Shown: one piece after another, positions 12,155 through 22,616 of the stretch
Numbering within the stretch: position 1 is the stretch's first letter
Layout: each line of letters opens with the position of its first letter
Source: Medicago truncatula
Taxonomy: Eukaryota > Streptophyta > Magnoliopsida > Fabales > Fabaceae
Length of the DNA stretch: 64,000 nucleotides
Direction of reading: 5' to 3'
Assembly (NCBI RefSeq): GCF_003473485.1
Contig: NC_053046.1
Coordinates: 31,015,332 to 31,079,331 of the forward strand
Program-made: the position numbers and the translations under genes
Notes under the pieces: model-generated
What the model was told of the DNA's origin: nothing
Database searches by the model: none
The model's input: only the letters and a program-made list of their open reading frames with translations

Positions 12155-12277
12155 CAAGTAACAAGTTCAGATATATTGAACTCAGCAGCTAATGACTGCA
12201 AAGTCTCTATTTTCTTCTAATAAACGCACTGCTTCTGCAAGGTTCCCTTTGAACGCTGACACGGTGAACGCGTCAAC
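12155..12277 (-). pseudogene. Remnant of a PhzF-like (phenazine biosynthesis-like) gene
   Basis: On the minus strand, directly after an acceptor-like ACACAG, the sequence reads VDAFTVSAFKGNLAEAV and RLLEENR. After a frame change it reads LQSLAAEFNISELVT and a stop. This follows the N-terminal region of plant PhzF isomerase-like proteins (VDAFT..AFKGNPAAVCLLEE, then LQS.AAEFN.SE). Only one short exon-sized piece remains, with a frameshift and a stop, so it cannot be functional. Identified by eye from the family pattern. Confidence 0.6.
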
Positions 12278-12812
12278 CTGTGTATCTCATCACTCAGATT
12301 TACACCACAACTATCTTTTCACAATAATAACAACACATTTATAACAGTACTGGAACAAATAAACATACATATAATGTAGTATTTCACATATTTCTCAGAT
12401 GTTTGTGAGATTTGCAGTGTCATCTATCGTTGTTGCATGAAATGGTAACCTCGGTCATTATCAGTTATATCCGGTTTCAAAAGATTGTGTGAAATTGTTA
12501 TTATACCCGTTTTTCCAATTTGGCAAAGTATGTATTACTGTGACTTATTTGGTCTTTGATTAATGAAATGAGAATGGGATTTTGATCTTGATCAACATGC
12601 ATAAACTCATCAAATCAATGAAAATATAAAACAATTACAACCAGTGACCACAAATATACACTAACTATATACAGTGATTCACACAAAAAAAAGCTGTCAA
12701 CATTTTCAATAAGCATATTACAAATGTTTAACCAATAAACACTCCATATTAACCTACGAATGCAGCCACCCAAGAGTACATGTAGATCACGAAAATGGTG
12801 AAGGAGAATACT
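12278..12812. other. 3' flank of the F-box gene
   Basis: No coding signal. Likely includes the 3' untranslated region of the minus-strand F-box gene near 12700-12812. Confidence 0.4.
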
Positions 12813-13979
12813 TCAAGACCTCGTTCTTCTTATTCGTTTCATCTTCTTAGCTTGACCACTGTCACCATCAGGAATTGAAAGCAGAGATTCTGTATACATA
12901 ACCACTAGGGATCCATATTCATTGTCACAGTAGGACTGATGCTCTAGCAGTTGTCCTTTCTCATTATACTTGGCCAATACATTACCAGCATTTGTTCCAA
13001 CGATATCACCACTTTTTGTATCGTATTTCGGACAAAAATAATGGCTGGGAATTCCATCAAAAGACAAAACAAGAGTCTTAGTCCAAGAAGATGTCACATT
13101 GTATTTTTCCATCACCCATATTTCAACTGTACCATTATCATGTGCCATATCCCATAGACTGAGACATCCTCTAAATACCCATAAATCATACACTTTACTA
13201 GGAGCAGATGTTATATCAGCTGGCAAAGTCAACTCTAGAAGCTCCCTTTGCATTAAATGATAGCCAAGAATAACATTCGTTGATATATCATAACAAAGAG
13301 CCAACCAGTGAATAGCCCCATTTAAGAAGTGAATAGCCCCATTTAAGAACGGCTCTACTTTGGAATTTTCACGGGCCAGGCAATAAGAGAAATAATTATC
13401 ACCCTCAATTTCGTTCCACGCATCAGCTCTCAATGAGAAAAGCCCTAAGCGAGTTAACTTATCATAAGCATTGGGATCATATGACATGGAAAGCACGAAG
13501 TAATCATCCCTTGACTCGTCATACCCAAAACCATATAAATGATATGCATCTAAATTGCAATCAATAAGAGAATTTGGTATATATTTGTGAACTCCAGTGG
13601 ATGGATTCCATAGACAGAGACATGAACCACAACTCAAAAGTATAAACCCTCTACACGAACCTTTAATATCAAGTTGTGTAAAAGACTGTGGAAGCAAAAA
13701 ATTAATATTCAATGAATAGGAAGCACTATCATCGTAGAGTGATGTTTCCAAATCAATAGATAGAGATTCCAGATTTGGAGTTATCAATAGAATTCTAGGA
13801 GCGTGTGTTTTGGCGGTAAGTTGAAAATGTGAATTTGCGAAATCAGATTGAGAGATAAGAGAAAACCATAACTTACAAACGCACTTGAAACGAATAAGAG
13901 ACTTCACCGGTAACATTAAAAGGATTTGAATGATTAACTCAATAGATAGATATTGCTCTGTCTTCTTCATCGTCTCCAT
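12813..13979 (-). CDS. F-box protein with F-box-associated (FBA) domain
   Basis: Single exon, 388 residues. The F-box is at about residues 8-50 (LSIELIIQILLMLPVKSL, then FKCVCKLWFSLIS), the SKP1-binding motif of SCF ubiquitin ligases. An F-box-associated region follows from about residue 85 to 330, with GSCRGFILL, LWNPSTGVHKYIPNS and GFGYDESRDDYFV, all typical of the large legume FBA family. The C-terminal region would select the substrate, which is unknown. The tail is basic (KKMKRIRRTRS). Odd feature: a perfect 21-bp tandem duplication at 13308-13349 repeats seven residues (NGAIHFL/NGAIHW) inside the FBA domain without breaking the frame. Family and intact frame are clear; the biological role is not. 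Confidence 0.9.
   Translation of the reverse strand: METMKKTEQYLSIELIIQILLMLPVKSLIRFKCVCKLWFSLISQSDFANSHFQLTAKTHAPRILLITPNLESLSIDLETSLYDDSASYSLNINFLLPQSFTQLDIKGSCRGFILLSCGSCLCLWNPSTGVHKYIPNSLIDCNLDAYHLYGFGYDESRDDYFVLSMSYDPNAYDKLTRLGLFSLRADAWNEIEGDNYFSYCLARENSKVEPFLNGAIHFLNGAIHWLALCYDISTNVILGYHLMQRELLELTLPADITSAPSKVYDLWVFRGCLSLWDMAHDNGTVEIWVMEKYNVTSSWTKTLVLSFDGIPSHYFCPKYDTKSGDIVGTNAGNVLAKYNEKGQLLEHQSYCDNEYGSLVVMYTESLLSIPDGDSGQAKKMKRIRRTRS
13308..13349. repeat. Perfect 21-bp in-frame tandem duplication in the F-box gene
   Basis: Two identical 21-bp units (13308-13328 and 13329-13349) add seven residues to the FBA domain. Perfect identity suggests a recent slip. Confidence 0.9.
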
Positions 13980-14124
13980 TCACACGTTTCCTCCTTTGCC
14001 AATATTGTTTCGGATCACTTTGATTTTTAGGTTAGGTTTTCAACCCTTTACTATGTTGGTAGGATGATAAAGACGCATTTGCCATTTATATTTTATTCCT
14101 ACTTCCGCTCATGAATTGGTTTTG

Positions 14125-15424
14125 AAAGTTATGTCTCCTTTGAAAGAGTCTATCACCAATATTTTAGGAGTATGAGAGGGAAGTATCTTGCTCTTCCTTC
14201 CGTTGTGGGGACATGATGGTTCCATAAGGAAAGGCATGCATTGGCTGATTTGGGAAAGATTGTCGGTTCATAATTTTGTTGGTATGAATTTTAAAGATCT
14301 TTTTTTTTTTTTTCCGTCAAGTAGTCTAGTGAATAGAGTTCACACAATTTAATTGTGGAGTGTTTGGGGTTCGAATTCCGACCTCTGCATATAATAGGCA
14401 ATATCCCTACCAACTGAGCTAAGCTCACGGGGATCAAGATCTTACTTTCTTTAATGTGGCAATGTTCGCTAAACAGGGTGGAAATTTCAAATAGACCCTT
14501 CTAGTCTTCTATCTCGATTATTTAAAGTCCGTTATTTTCTTAAGAGTGATTTCATAGGGTTAAGATTAGAGAGTAACCAGAGTTATGTGTGGAGAGGAAA
14601 ATTTAGGTCTAAAATGGTTGTGAAAAAAGGTGCAAGGTGGTGCATAGGCACTAGTTTGAATATTCCGTTGTTTGGTGCACCGTGGCTCAAAGATGGATTA
14701 TTCTTTGCGCCTGATAATCTTATCTATGCATCTTTGGCTCATGTTAAGGTAAAAGACATTATGATCCCAGTATAAGGTTTGCAATGTTCCTCTAATTTCT
14801 AATATGTTTAATCATAACACGGCTCAGCTTATATTGAATACTCCTTTACAAAATTTGGTTGAGGAAGATAAGTTGATTTGGAAGGCTGAAAAGAATGACA
14901 TCTATTCTGTGTGTTGTTCATACATAATATGTGTAAGTGAAATTGCCGATAATTTCCACCTACATGTATCAGGGGTGTTGGAGTTTGATTTAGAAGCTTA
15001 AAGTACCTCATAAGATTAAGAATCTTGTCTGGCGTGTATGTCGGGGTTGATTGTGTGTTTGTGGAAGCAATTATGAGAACAACATTCATATTCTCTTAAA
15101 ATATCCTAGTTCGATCTGGCTAGATGTTAATTTATGATTTTGCTTTGGATTCTCACAAGGTTGTTGAGTCCTTTCATACCAGCGTAAATGATGATAATGA
15201 ATTTGGTTGTATTATTAATGCATGTAGGCACTTGTATCAGATAGATTTCAAAACTCGCATGTCGAGTTTAATAGGAGACAAGCTAATGGTGACACTCATG
15301 AGTTAGCAAAGGTAGCCTCGTCTGAGCCTAACCCACGCGTTTATAATGACGTACCGTCATGTATTTGAATTTTTTTAGCTAATAAGATACATTGAATTTC
15401 TTCATTAAAAAAAGTTATGTCTCC
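14125..15424 (+). mobile_element. 5'-truncated LINE (L1 type) with 14-bp target-site duplication
   Basis: AAAGTTATGTCTCC occurs at 14125-14138 and again at 15411-15424, directly after an A-rich tail (TTCATTAAAA). The insert (14139-15410) encodes, with stops and frame changes, the end of a reverse transcriptase and its zinc-binding region (KGMHWLIWERLS, VKKGARWCIG, EDKLIWKAEKNDIYSV). After these comes an RNase H piece (ALDSHKVVESFH, then RRQAN). The 5' part of the element is missing, as is usual for LINE insertions. A SINE sits inside it at 14302-14435. Confidence 0.85.
14294..14443 (-). mobile_element. tRNA-derived SINE inserted in the LINE
   Basis: The insert (14302-14435, 134 bp) is flanked by AAGATCTT on both sides. 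Read on the minus strand it begins near GTGAGCTTAGCTCAGTTGG, a tRNA A box. It carries a B-box-like GAATTCGAACCCC and ends CTAGACTACTTGACGG followed by an A run (T run 14301-14313 on the plus strand). Removing it and one AAGATCTT restores the LINE reading frame (FKDLTFFNVAMFAKQG), which shows it is younger than the LINE. Confidence 0.85.
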
Positions 15425-16429
15425 ATTCGATAATAACAAAACGATGTAATAGTAACATTAATCATTTAATGTACTAAGATTTTAAATAGTTTTTGATTTT
15501 GAGTCAAAATAATTTCTTATGTAAAAATATTTTGTTAATATTATCATATTATTCTTTAGATATATTTATTTAATGTCGTATCAGTCTCTGTACATACTTA
15601 CTTGTTATCATTTCAAACCTATATGAAGAGTTAATGTCAACATTGATGAATTATTTTAATGTCGATGACTATTTTGACTACAATGTGTGCAAGCAGAGAC
15701 AATTTTGAAATTTCGATACATTGATAAGACTATTGTAACTACTGGTTACACATTCAAAAACCAAAATGACTATTTCTCCATAAATATACCTTTTTTTTTT
15801 TTTTTTTGTATATAGGGAAAATGCATACTTGCTTTCAAAGTGTGGATTGACTTTGATATTCTTAAATTAATAAATCACAAAATTAGTCTTTAATTTTCTA
15901 GGGTGTTTCCAATTAGATTTATGATACTAAGAGTATTTTAAAGAAGTCCTTAACTCTATTAAATTCTTAAGTTGGTCATTATAGTTAACCACTTTTTTTT
16001 TAACAACATTTTAGTTAACCACTTAATATCAATTTTAAGATAAATAGTCTTTTTCGTCCATGAGCGTGTAACGAGTAGTCACAACAATCCTTCAATGTAG
16101 TGAAATTATAAAGTAGTTCTTCATTGTGCACATCAAACTAGTCTCTGATGTTCATAAATTCACTATAATCAGAGTATATTTTATAATTTCGTCATTGAGG
16201 ATTACTGTGTCTATCCGTTACACATTCAAAGACAAAAATCATTATTTGCCTTATAACTTAACAACTTACAATCAATTTAGTTTTTATATTTAACCGCTTG
16301 CTCCTTATAAAAAGAAAACAAATACTCAATTTGGTCCTTTGCATGCTCTCCTATGACTAGTATATATGACTAAAATTTGATAGAGTCGAAAAACTTTTTT
16401 AAAATACCAATGAAACATTAGTCCTACTT
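15425..16429. other. Intergenic, AT-rich
   Basis: No ORF. Contains T runs (for example around 15790-15807) and phrases such as GGTTACACATTCAAA near 15743 and its close variant near 16219, which suggests an old repeat that I cannot delimit. Confidence 0.35.
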
Positions 16430-16990
16430 TTCCTATTATAAGTCGTTTTACAACTTTGACATGATTAAGATGTTTTATCGTATATGGATGATATGTAATC
16501 TAGTAAGCTAATTTACATAAAGGAAATGAACTCCTTTACATGGTGAATAAATCTATTATTTATAGAAAAAAAGAATAAACAAACTTAAGCTTTGCATACA
16601 TGATATATGTTTTCTTAACTACCTAAAAACATCTTTTTGCAAGTGTCTTCAAGTATGCAAATTTTGACTATTTGGAATTGAAATTATATTTTGCTGCAAA
16701 CAACTTCCAAACTTCTCTTGCACACCTCATATAGCAGTCATTTTGAATGAGTTATTTGAATCTTCAATACTTCTGGAAATTGCATTCTTCGAAACATTTT
16801 CTCTGATTGTCTTCGGACAACCATTTCGAGCACCTATGGAAATTTTAGACCTGAAATTTTGCGGAACATTTAAGTATATATATTCTCTATTTGCTAACTC
16901 GGAATAAATATTCAAATTTGTATATAACATGTGGATGCTAAAATTCTCTCCAAAAAAAAAAAATTGGATGCTAAGAGATTGTTTACCTAC
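16430..16990 (+). repeat. Diverged copy of the block downstream of the membrane-protein gene
   Basis: Aligns by eye with 19857-20215 in the same orientation. Shared anchors in the same order: AAGTCGTTTTACA, AAGATGTTTTATCGTAT, TTTTGCAAGTGTCTTC, GGAAATTGCATTCTTCGAA, GACCATTTCGAGCAC (one mismatch here) and a final GATGCTAAGAGAT. This copy has extra sequence between some anchors. No coding sequence seen. Confidence 0.7.
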
Positions 16991-17200
16991 AAGATTAAGA
17001 TTAAGCGCAAAACAAGTACTTTGTCCTCAATCTTGAAAATTAAGACTGGCTACAATTTGCATCTCCATCTAGAAAAGAGGTGCAAAGAGATGATGTCTTT
17101 TGGGTGAGGTCCGAAGTTAGAAAAATTTAAGGTGTGCAAAGAGCAAATAAAACATGATAATTGCCGTTAATTTTTAGATTTCATGGTATGCTTTGACATT

Positions 17201-17911
17201 AAGGTTTTGCAACTCGAGAGTTTACCTCAACTCGTTTTGCCTAGGTAAACTCGACTCGAGATCCCGTACGAGTTTACCTAAAATTAAAATTGTATAAAAT
17301 TTATTATATGGATGACATATATAAGCTAATATAATATTGTAAATATGTCAATAGTGCAAAATATGACTTAATTACAAAGGCAAATTATACCAAACTACCA
17401 TAATAAAATGTTATGCTCAACTTAGCATCAAAATATAAAAATTAACACAAAATCATAAGTTTCATAAGTCTCTAAGTTTAAGTCATCCACAAAACCATTC
17501 AAAAAAGCAAGTTACACAAGTTCCTAAAGTTTTTAATAAAACTATCTAAAAAATAAACTAGTTAATTTCTTCAAAAGGTCAACAAGCACCACCACCGTAA
17601 CCCTAACCGACGTCGTAATCATCGGTGTCGAAAACTGAATTTCCACCGTCGAAATCGCAACCCTAACTAGGGGTTCTAGAAAATGAATTGGGTTTTGAAA
17701 AAAAATGGGCCCAAAAAAAGGGCCATTTTTTTTAGATGGAAACTCGTAAAACTCGATTGAGTTTACACGAGTTTACCAAGTGTTCACCCGATCCAACTCG
17801 TCAAACCTTCTGATTTTACCAGAAATCAAGTTTACCTTCGAGTTAACACGATTTTGATACCTAAAAACGTAAACTCCGTAAACTTGGAGAGTTAACACTC
17901 GATTTTGCGGA
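17201..17911 (+). mobile_element. Non-autonomous TIR-like DNA element, copy A
   Basis: Starts AAGGTTTTGCAACTCGAGAG and ends near ACACTCGATTTTGCGG. The first 80 bp and last 160 bp are crowded with GAGTTTAC/GAGTTAAC-type motifs in both orientations. The same sequence occurs inverted at 59651-60379. No transposase ORF. A central GC-richer part contains CCACCGTAACCCTAACCG and the matching motif in copy B. Dense subterminal motifs suggest a hAT-like non-autonomous element, but I find no clear target-site duplication. Confidence 0.6.
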
Positions 17912-18504
17912 CACACACCCTCACATGAACGTGGCACCGCCCCTAACATAGAGCGTGAGTGAATGCTTATCATAGTTTGTTTATATAATTAACTCAATAC
18001 ACGTGGTGTGAATAAATGGAAATTCTTAATGCTTAAGAATTTACTGTGTCTCCCTCAAAACAAGAATATATTATGTCTTTTAGTCAAATATATATTATGT
18101 GTAGTTGTTGTGTACAAATGTTAGAATAAATACTCTGATGCAAGATATGCATTTTTAGCACAAATATATATCATTGACTTTAAGTGCATTTACATGTGAT
18201 TATCTTTAGTACACATGATGTGAAATTTTTTAAATTTTTTGTGAAGTATGATAAAAGTTAAATCGGCCAGTATGCATATATATGTTGAAAAATGCATTTC
18301 ATAGATAAAATTTGAAAGAAAAAAGTATTTAGTTTGCCATAAAAGTAACTATGTTGATCTCTTTAAAAATATCACTAAGAGAAGAATTACAAATTGCTTT
18401 CATCCTTTACATCTCCATTAACAATGTAGTCAAAAAGGGAAATGTTAACTTTTAAGCACTCAATCCAAATAAGTACTATGTATCACTCATAGACTAGACT
18501 TGGC
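17912..18504. other. Upstream region of the membrane-protein gene
   Basis: AT-rich, no ORF. Presumably promoter sequence. Confidence 0.35.
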
Positions 18505-18513
18505 TTATAAATC
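18505..18513 (+). promoter_or_regulatory. Probable TATA box and leader of the membrane-protein gene
   Basis: TTATAAATC is followed by a CT-rich leader. A possible leader intron runs from CAG|GTCC at 18566/18567, with a CT microsatellite just inside it, to ACACAG at 19114. That would place the start codon 7 bp into the second exon. Confidence 0.35.
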
Positions 18514-19121
18514 CATTGCTTCTCCAACATTTTTTTCTCACATTTCACATTCTCTTCAACATTCAGGTCCCTCTCTCTCTCTCTCTCTCAAATGATACGT
18601 GACAATTTATGCTCATAAAATTTGGCATGTCTTCTGGTTTGATTGTACTATTTTTACTTCTTTAGACCTAATTTTTGTATTGAATTTGTTTCTTTACATG
18701 TATTTGCTTTCCAACTTTCATATCTTTTAAATATTAAATTATAATCTCATTTTCTGTAACTTATTTTTTTTATATGAAATTTAGAGCATGATTCAATCTG
18801 TTTTGGTTTTAGAGACGATTTTGATGTTAACAAGTTGATGTGAATGGTTTAGCTTCTTAAAAAAAACAAGTTGACATGAATTCTAAAAAATAAATATTCC
18901 TCTAATTAGTTTTGCTTTCTGATTAGTTTTTTTAAATGTTAATTTAATTTCAATAGGAACCTTCTCCATTCGAATTAGTCCTAATTTAAGTTGATCTCTA
19001 TACACTATGGTGTCACAAAGTCAATTCTATGATATTTGCTAATACTGAATTGAATATATGATTATAACAATTTTTCAATGTACTCATCAAAATCACATCA
19101 ATTTTTCAACACAGAAACCGA

Positions 19122-19601
19122 ATGAACATTATGGCCGAGGAGAAATTGTTCCAACAGCAAATGGTTACCGCCATCAATGGGTTGGTGATGCTGAGCACCC
19201 TCTTCACCGTGGTGACTATCATACTTATGAGCAGCTTCATGATTGCATCCTCACAACCACCATCGCCACCAACAACAGCGAAATGGTACACTATGTTATT
19301 CATGGTGTTATCATTTTGCTGTTTTGTTTTCACGACGGTATTGTCTCTTATCATAAAGCAAGGATTGATCATGCACAACTACACGAACAAGGTTAGAAGC
19401 TGCTCCGTGTTTGGAATAAGCGCGATTCTGTGTGCCAGTCTGCTTCAATGTGGCACCTGCTTTCTCCTCCAAGCTCTATTCAATATACTTTCCATCATTA
19501 TTGGCATTAAATTTTGTTTTGTTGTCCTTCCACTCTTTATGCTTATTGCTATATGCGTTGGCTTTTATGCAATTCAATTGCGTGTGATAATTATCGAGTG
19601 A
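19122..19601 (+). CDS. Putative small four-helix membrane protein, unknown family
   Basis: 159 residues starting MNIMAEEKLFQQ; the second Met (19131, ATGGCC) is an equally good start. Four strongly hydrophobic stretches are visible, at about residues 17-42, 56-78, 92-117 and 121-153. The loops are short, and a small Pro/Ser loop (SSQPPSPPTTAK) follows helix 1. No catalytic motif, cysteine scaffold or known domain is apparent to me, and there is no separate cleavable signal. An acceptor-like ACACAG ends 7 bp before the ATG, consistent with a leader intron. The region downstream (19857-20215) is duplicated at 16430-16990, so the locus has been partly duplicated. I do not recognise the family and infer only membrane location. 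Confidence 0.6.
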   Translation: MNIMAEEKLFQQQMVTAINGLVMLSTLFTVVTIILMSSFMIASSQPPSPPTTAKWYTMLFMVLSFCCFVFTTVLSLIIKQGLIMHNYTNKVRSCSVFGISAILCASLLQCGTCFLLQALFNILSIIIGIKFCFVVLPLFMLIAICVGFYAIQLRVIIIE

Positions 19602-19856
19602 TAACATTAATAGTAGTATAAATAAAATTGAAGCTATACTTGGAAGCAGACTCTTTAGCTTAACTTGGAAGCAACAAGAATCTCAGTTAGAAATGAAGAA
19701 GCTAAGAAGGGATGGAGTGTGAATTTTAAAGATTGGTTCTGCTTTCAATTTTCCAACTTTTAGGAAATGAATTAGAATAAATTGAGTTTGAATAGAAAGC
19801 TTTCAATTTATCTTATCTTAGTTGCTGTGTGTCTGATGAGATTAAATGTTCATTTC

Positions 19857-20215
19857 TCTTGTAAGTCGTTTTACATTCCTGACATGATTGAGTTACATAC
19901 ATTGTTCGATCAACAACCAATAAGATGTTTTATCGTATGTGGGGGATGTGTAATCTAGTAGTCTTCTTTTGCAAGTGTCTTCTAGTTATTATGAATGAGA
20001 GTTATTTGAATCTTCGAATACTTATGGAAATTGCATTCTTCGAACATTTGCCCTGATTGTCTTTGGATGACCATTTCGAGCACTTATGAAAATTTCAGAC
20101 GCGAAATTTTGAGGAAAAATATTATCTAAGCATGCATTCTCTACTTGCTAACTCGAAATAAATATTGAAATTTGCATATAACATGCAGATGCTAAGAGAT
20201 AGTTTACTTACAAGA
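19857..20215 (+). repeat. Block duplicated at 16430-16990
   Basis: Lies about 250 bp after the stop codon of the membrane-protein gene and shares an ordered series of anchors with 16430-16990. It may be the 3' region of a gene duplicated in tandem whose other copy lost its coding part. Confidence 0.65.
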
Positions 20216-20949
20216 TTCTTGCATATAACATGCATTCTTTCTTAACTTTCAATTTATAAGGTTCTTGCTTATTTTAAGATATTAAAATGCCTTAGCTACA
20301 TCCAATCAAATGCGGCGACAACACATGCCAAGTGTGTCTAGATGGAAGAACCAATAGTAAGGAGACTCAAATGCAATAAAAATGTGTCGTTTTCATCTAC
20401 CCGCGACAAGATGAGAACTGAGATGTGTATACGGGATGATATAGGTTGCTATGTGGTTATCTCCAATGTGCTCTTTGGAAATAAGAGAAGCGTTGGACCT
20501 TTATCACGCTATTGTGTGGAGTGGAAAACTTAAATTGAGGCCGAACACCGTATATAGCTTGAAGTTGTGATCTAAGATCCTTTATATCAAAGTCTACCCC
20601 ATAGATTGGGGATGTATCTTGACTCTCAAAAGCTTTAACAAGATCAAGTTCAAAATGATGAAGATCTATGGCCAATTGAAAATATGCTTTCCTGGTTGAA
20701 AGTTTCATAGAAGCAGCTACCATGTGCATCCCATTGGCCTTCCCAAAAGTTCATTTCATCGCCTTTCAAGAAATCCACCCAAATGTACATCAAATCCCTT
20801 TCTTTCTGTTCACACTATTGAAGGAAAAGAACAGAACAATTTTATTCACCATGCAAATATAAAAATAATGAGATTATTTAATGTAAACTCAAATTCATAT
20901 TTAGGAGTTTTGGAAGCACTAATACTATTAACTTTTCTCATGTATATGG

Positions 20950-21728
20950 TGTTGAGATTTGTCTTCAAATTTGTGGTCTGGAAGAACAGGGAAATCGTGA
21001 CACGAATTTGGCATCGTGACACGATTTCGTGGTGCCGTGAGCTAGTCTGCAGGGTGCCAAATCGTGACACGATTGTGGGAAATCGTGACACGATTGTGCA
21101 AACTTGCTCGTTAAGTTTCCATGATAAGGACTGGTCATACCTTGGGACGGATGCACCAATCGTGACACGATTTTATCAGTGGAAGGCATGTATTTAAGTG
21201 TTCTTGTGCAAATTTGAAGGAGAGTTGGAAGAGAGAGAAACTTGGGAAATCAAAGGGAGCAACTCTAGGGTTTAGGGTTCTTTGATTAGAGTATCTCTTG
21301 GGTTGAAAACATGGGAAACACCTTGTAGAGAGAAAATCATTGAGTGTCTTGGTGAGATTGGGAAAAGGGTAGAAATTAGGGTTAGTTCATTGTGAACTTG
21401 TCTAATCTAATTTCTTGTAACCTTTTGTATCCCTTTTGTAAGAACTCTTTGATAGTGGATTGGAGAGTACAATCTCTCCTCTAGAGTAGGTCAAGTTTGG
21501 ACCGAACTGGGTGAACAATCTCTTGGTGTCTTTGTTTTCTTCTTCCCTCTCCTTTTATCTTGTGATTGTGTATTGTGTTTCTCACTTGTTTCCTAGATTA
21601 GATCTAGGTGGTGTTTTGTTGATTATTGCTTGTACACACACTTTGTTTGGTGGTTACCACTCTCCTTTGCTCCACACAACATATTTCTTGTATTGGTGTG
21701 GTTCGACTTGAGATCGGAATTCACAACA
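20950..21728 (+). repeat. 5' LTR of the gag-only element
   Basis: 779 bp, TG...CA. The first 230 bp hold five copies of a 15-bp odd-centred palindrome, AATCGTGACACGATT. They start near 20993, 21012, 21060, 21081 and 21158, and the first two differ by one base each. Confidence 0.9.
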
Positions 21729-21776
21729 ATTGGCGCCCACCGTGGGGCATAAGAGTGATTTGGTTTAGTGAGTACC

Positions 21777-22616
21777 ATGGGTTCAAAGTGGGATATTGAG
21801 AAGTTCACCGGGCTTAACGATTTTGGGTTATGGAAGGTGAAGATGCAAGCGGTGTTGATTCAACAAAAGTGTGAGAAAGCCGTGAATGGTGAAGGTGCGT
21901 TACCGGCTACCATGTCACAAGAGGAGAAGACCGAGATGGTGGACAAGGCTAGGAGTGCCATTGTCTTGTGCCTCGGGGACAAAGTTTTGAGGGATGTCGC
22001 GAAGGAACCAACCGCGGCATCGATGTGGTCAAAGTTGGAATCGTTGTATATGACCAAGTCTTTGGCTCATAGGCAATTCCTTAAGCAACAACTCTACTCA
22101 TTCAAGATGGTGGAGTCAAAGACCGTGATGGAGCAATTGGCGGAGTTCAACAAAATCCTTGATGATTTGGAGAACATTGAGGTGCAACTTGAGGACGAAG
22201 ACAAGGCTATACTCTTGTTGTGTGCGCTACCGAGATCATTTGAATCCTTTAAGGATACCATGCTCTATGGCAAAGAAGGCACTGTCACCTTGGAAGAAGT
22301 TCAAGCGGCTTTAAGAACCAAGGAGTTGACCAAGTCCAAGGACTTAAGAGCAGATGAAAACAGTGAAGGCCTTAGTGTTTCAAAAGGAAATGGTGGAGGT
22401 AGAGGTAACCGAGGAAGCTCAAAGAGCGGTAACAAGGATAAGTATAAGTGCTTTAAGTGTCACAAGTTGGGTCACTTCAAGAGGGATTGTCCGGAGGACG
22501 ATGAGAGCTCCGCGCAAGTTGTGTCCGAGGAGTATGGAGATGCGGGTGCTTTGGTGGTGAGTTGTTGGGAGGAAGGTGAAGGTGAGGGTTCTCACCTTGG
22601 TATTGATTCCTTGTAG
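21777..22616 (+). CDS. Retrotransposon Gag with CCHC zinc knuckle
   Basis: Intact ORF of 279 residues from the ATG at 21777. The N-terminal part (FTGLNDFGLWKVKMQAVLIQ) and the middle (LAEFNKILDDLENI, ALPRSFESFKDTML) match the Ty1-copia/UBN2 gag family. A basic Gly-rich stretch leads to one zinc knuckle, CFKCHKLGHFKRDC (C-X2-C-X4-H-X4-C), which binds RNA. The frame closes soon after (SHLGIDSL) about where related elements continue into the protease (DSG). Gag forms the virus-like particle in the cytoplasm. An open gag frame in an otherwise empty element suggests recent or selected packaging function. Confidence 0.9.
   Translation: MGSKWDIEKFTGLNDFGLWKVKMQAVLIQQKCEKAVNGEGALPATMSQEEKTEMVDKARSAIVLCLGDKVLRDVAKEPTAASMWSKLESLYMTKSLAHRQFLKQQLYSFKMVESKTVMEQLAEFNKILDDLENIEVQLEDEDKAILLLCALPRSFESFKDTMLYGKEGTVTLEEVQAALRTKELTKSKDLRADENSEGLSVSKGNGGGRGNRGSSKSGNKDKYKCFKCHKLGHFKRDCPEDDESSAQVVSEEYGDAGALVVSCWEEGEGEGSHLGIDSL

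Noticed and set aside
19058-19396. Overlapping plus-strand ORF of 112 residues
   Set aside because: A different frame of the membrane-protein gene, which is longer and has a coherent hydrophobic pattern.
20992-21173. Regular short palindromic repeats with spacers, superficially like a CRISPR array
   Set aside because: The genome is a plant nucleus, the repeats lie inside an LTR and recur in its other copies, and the spacers are not unique.
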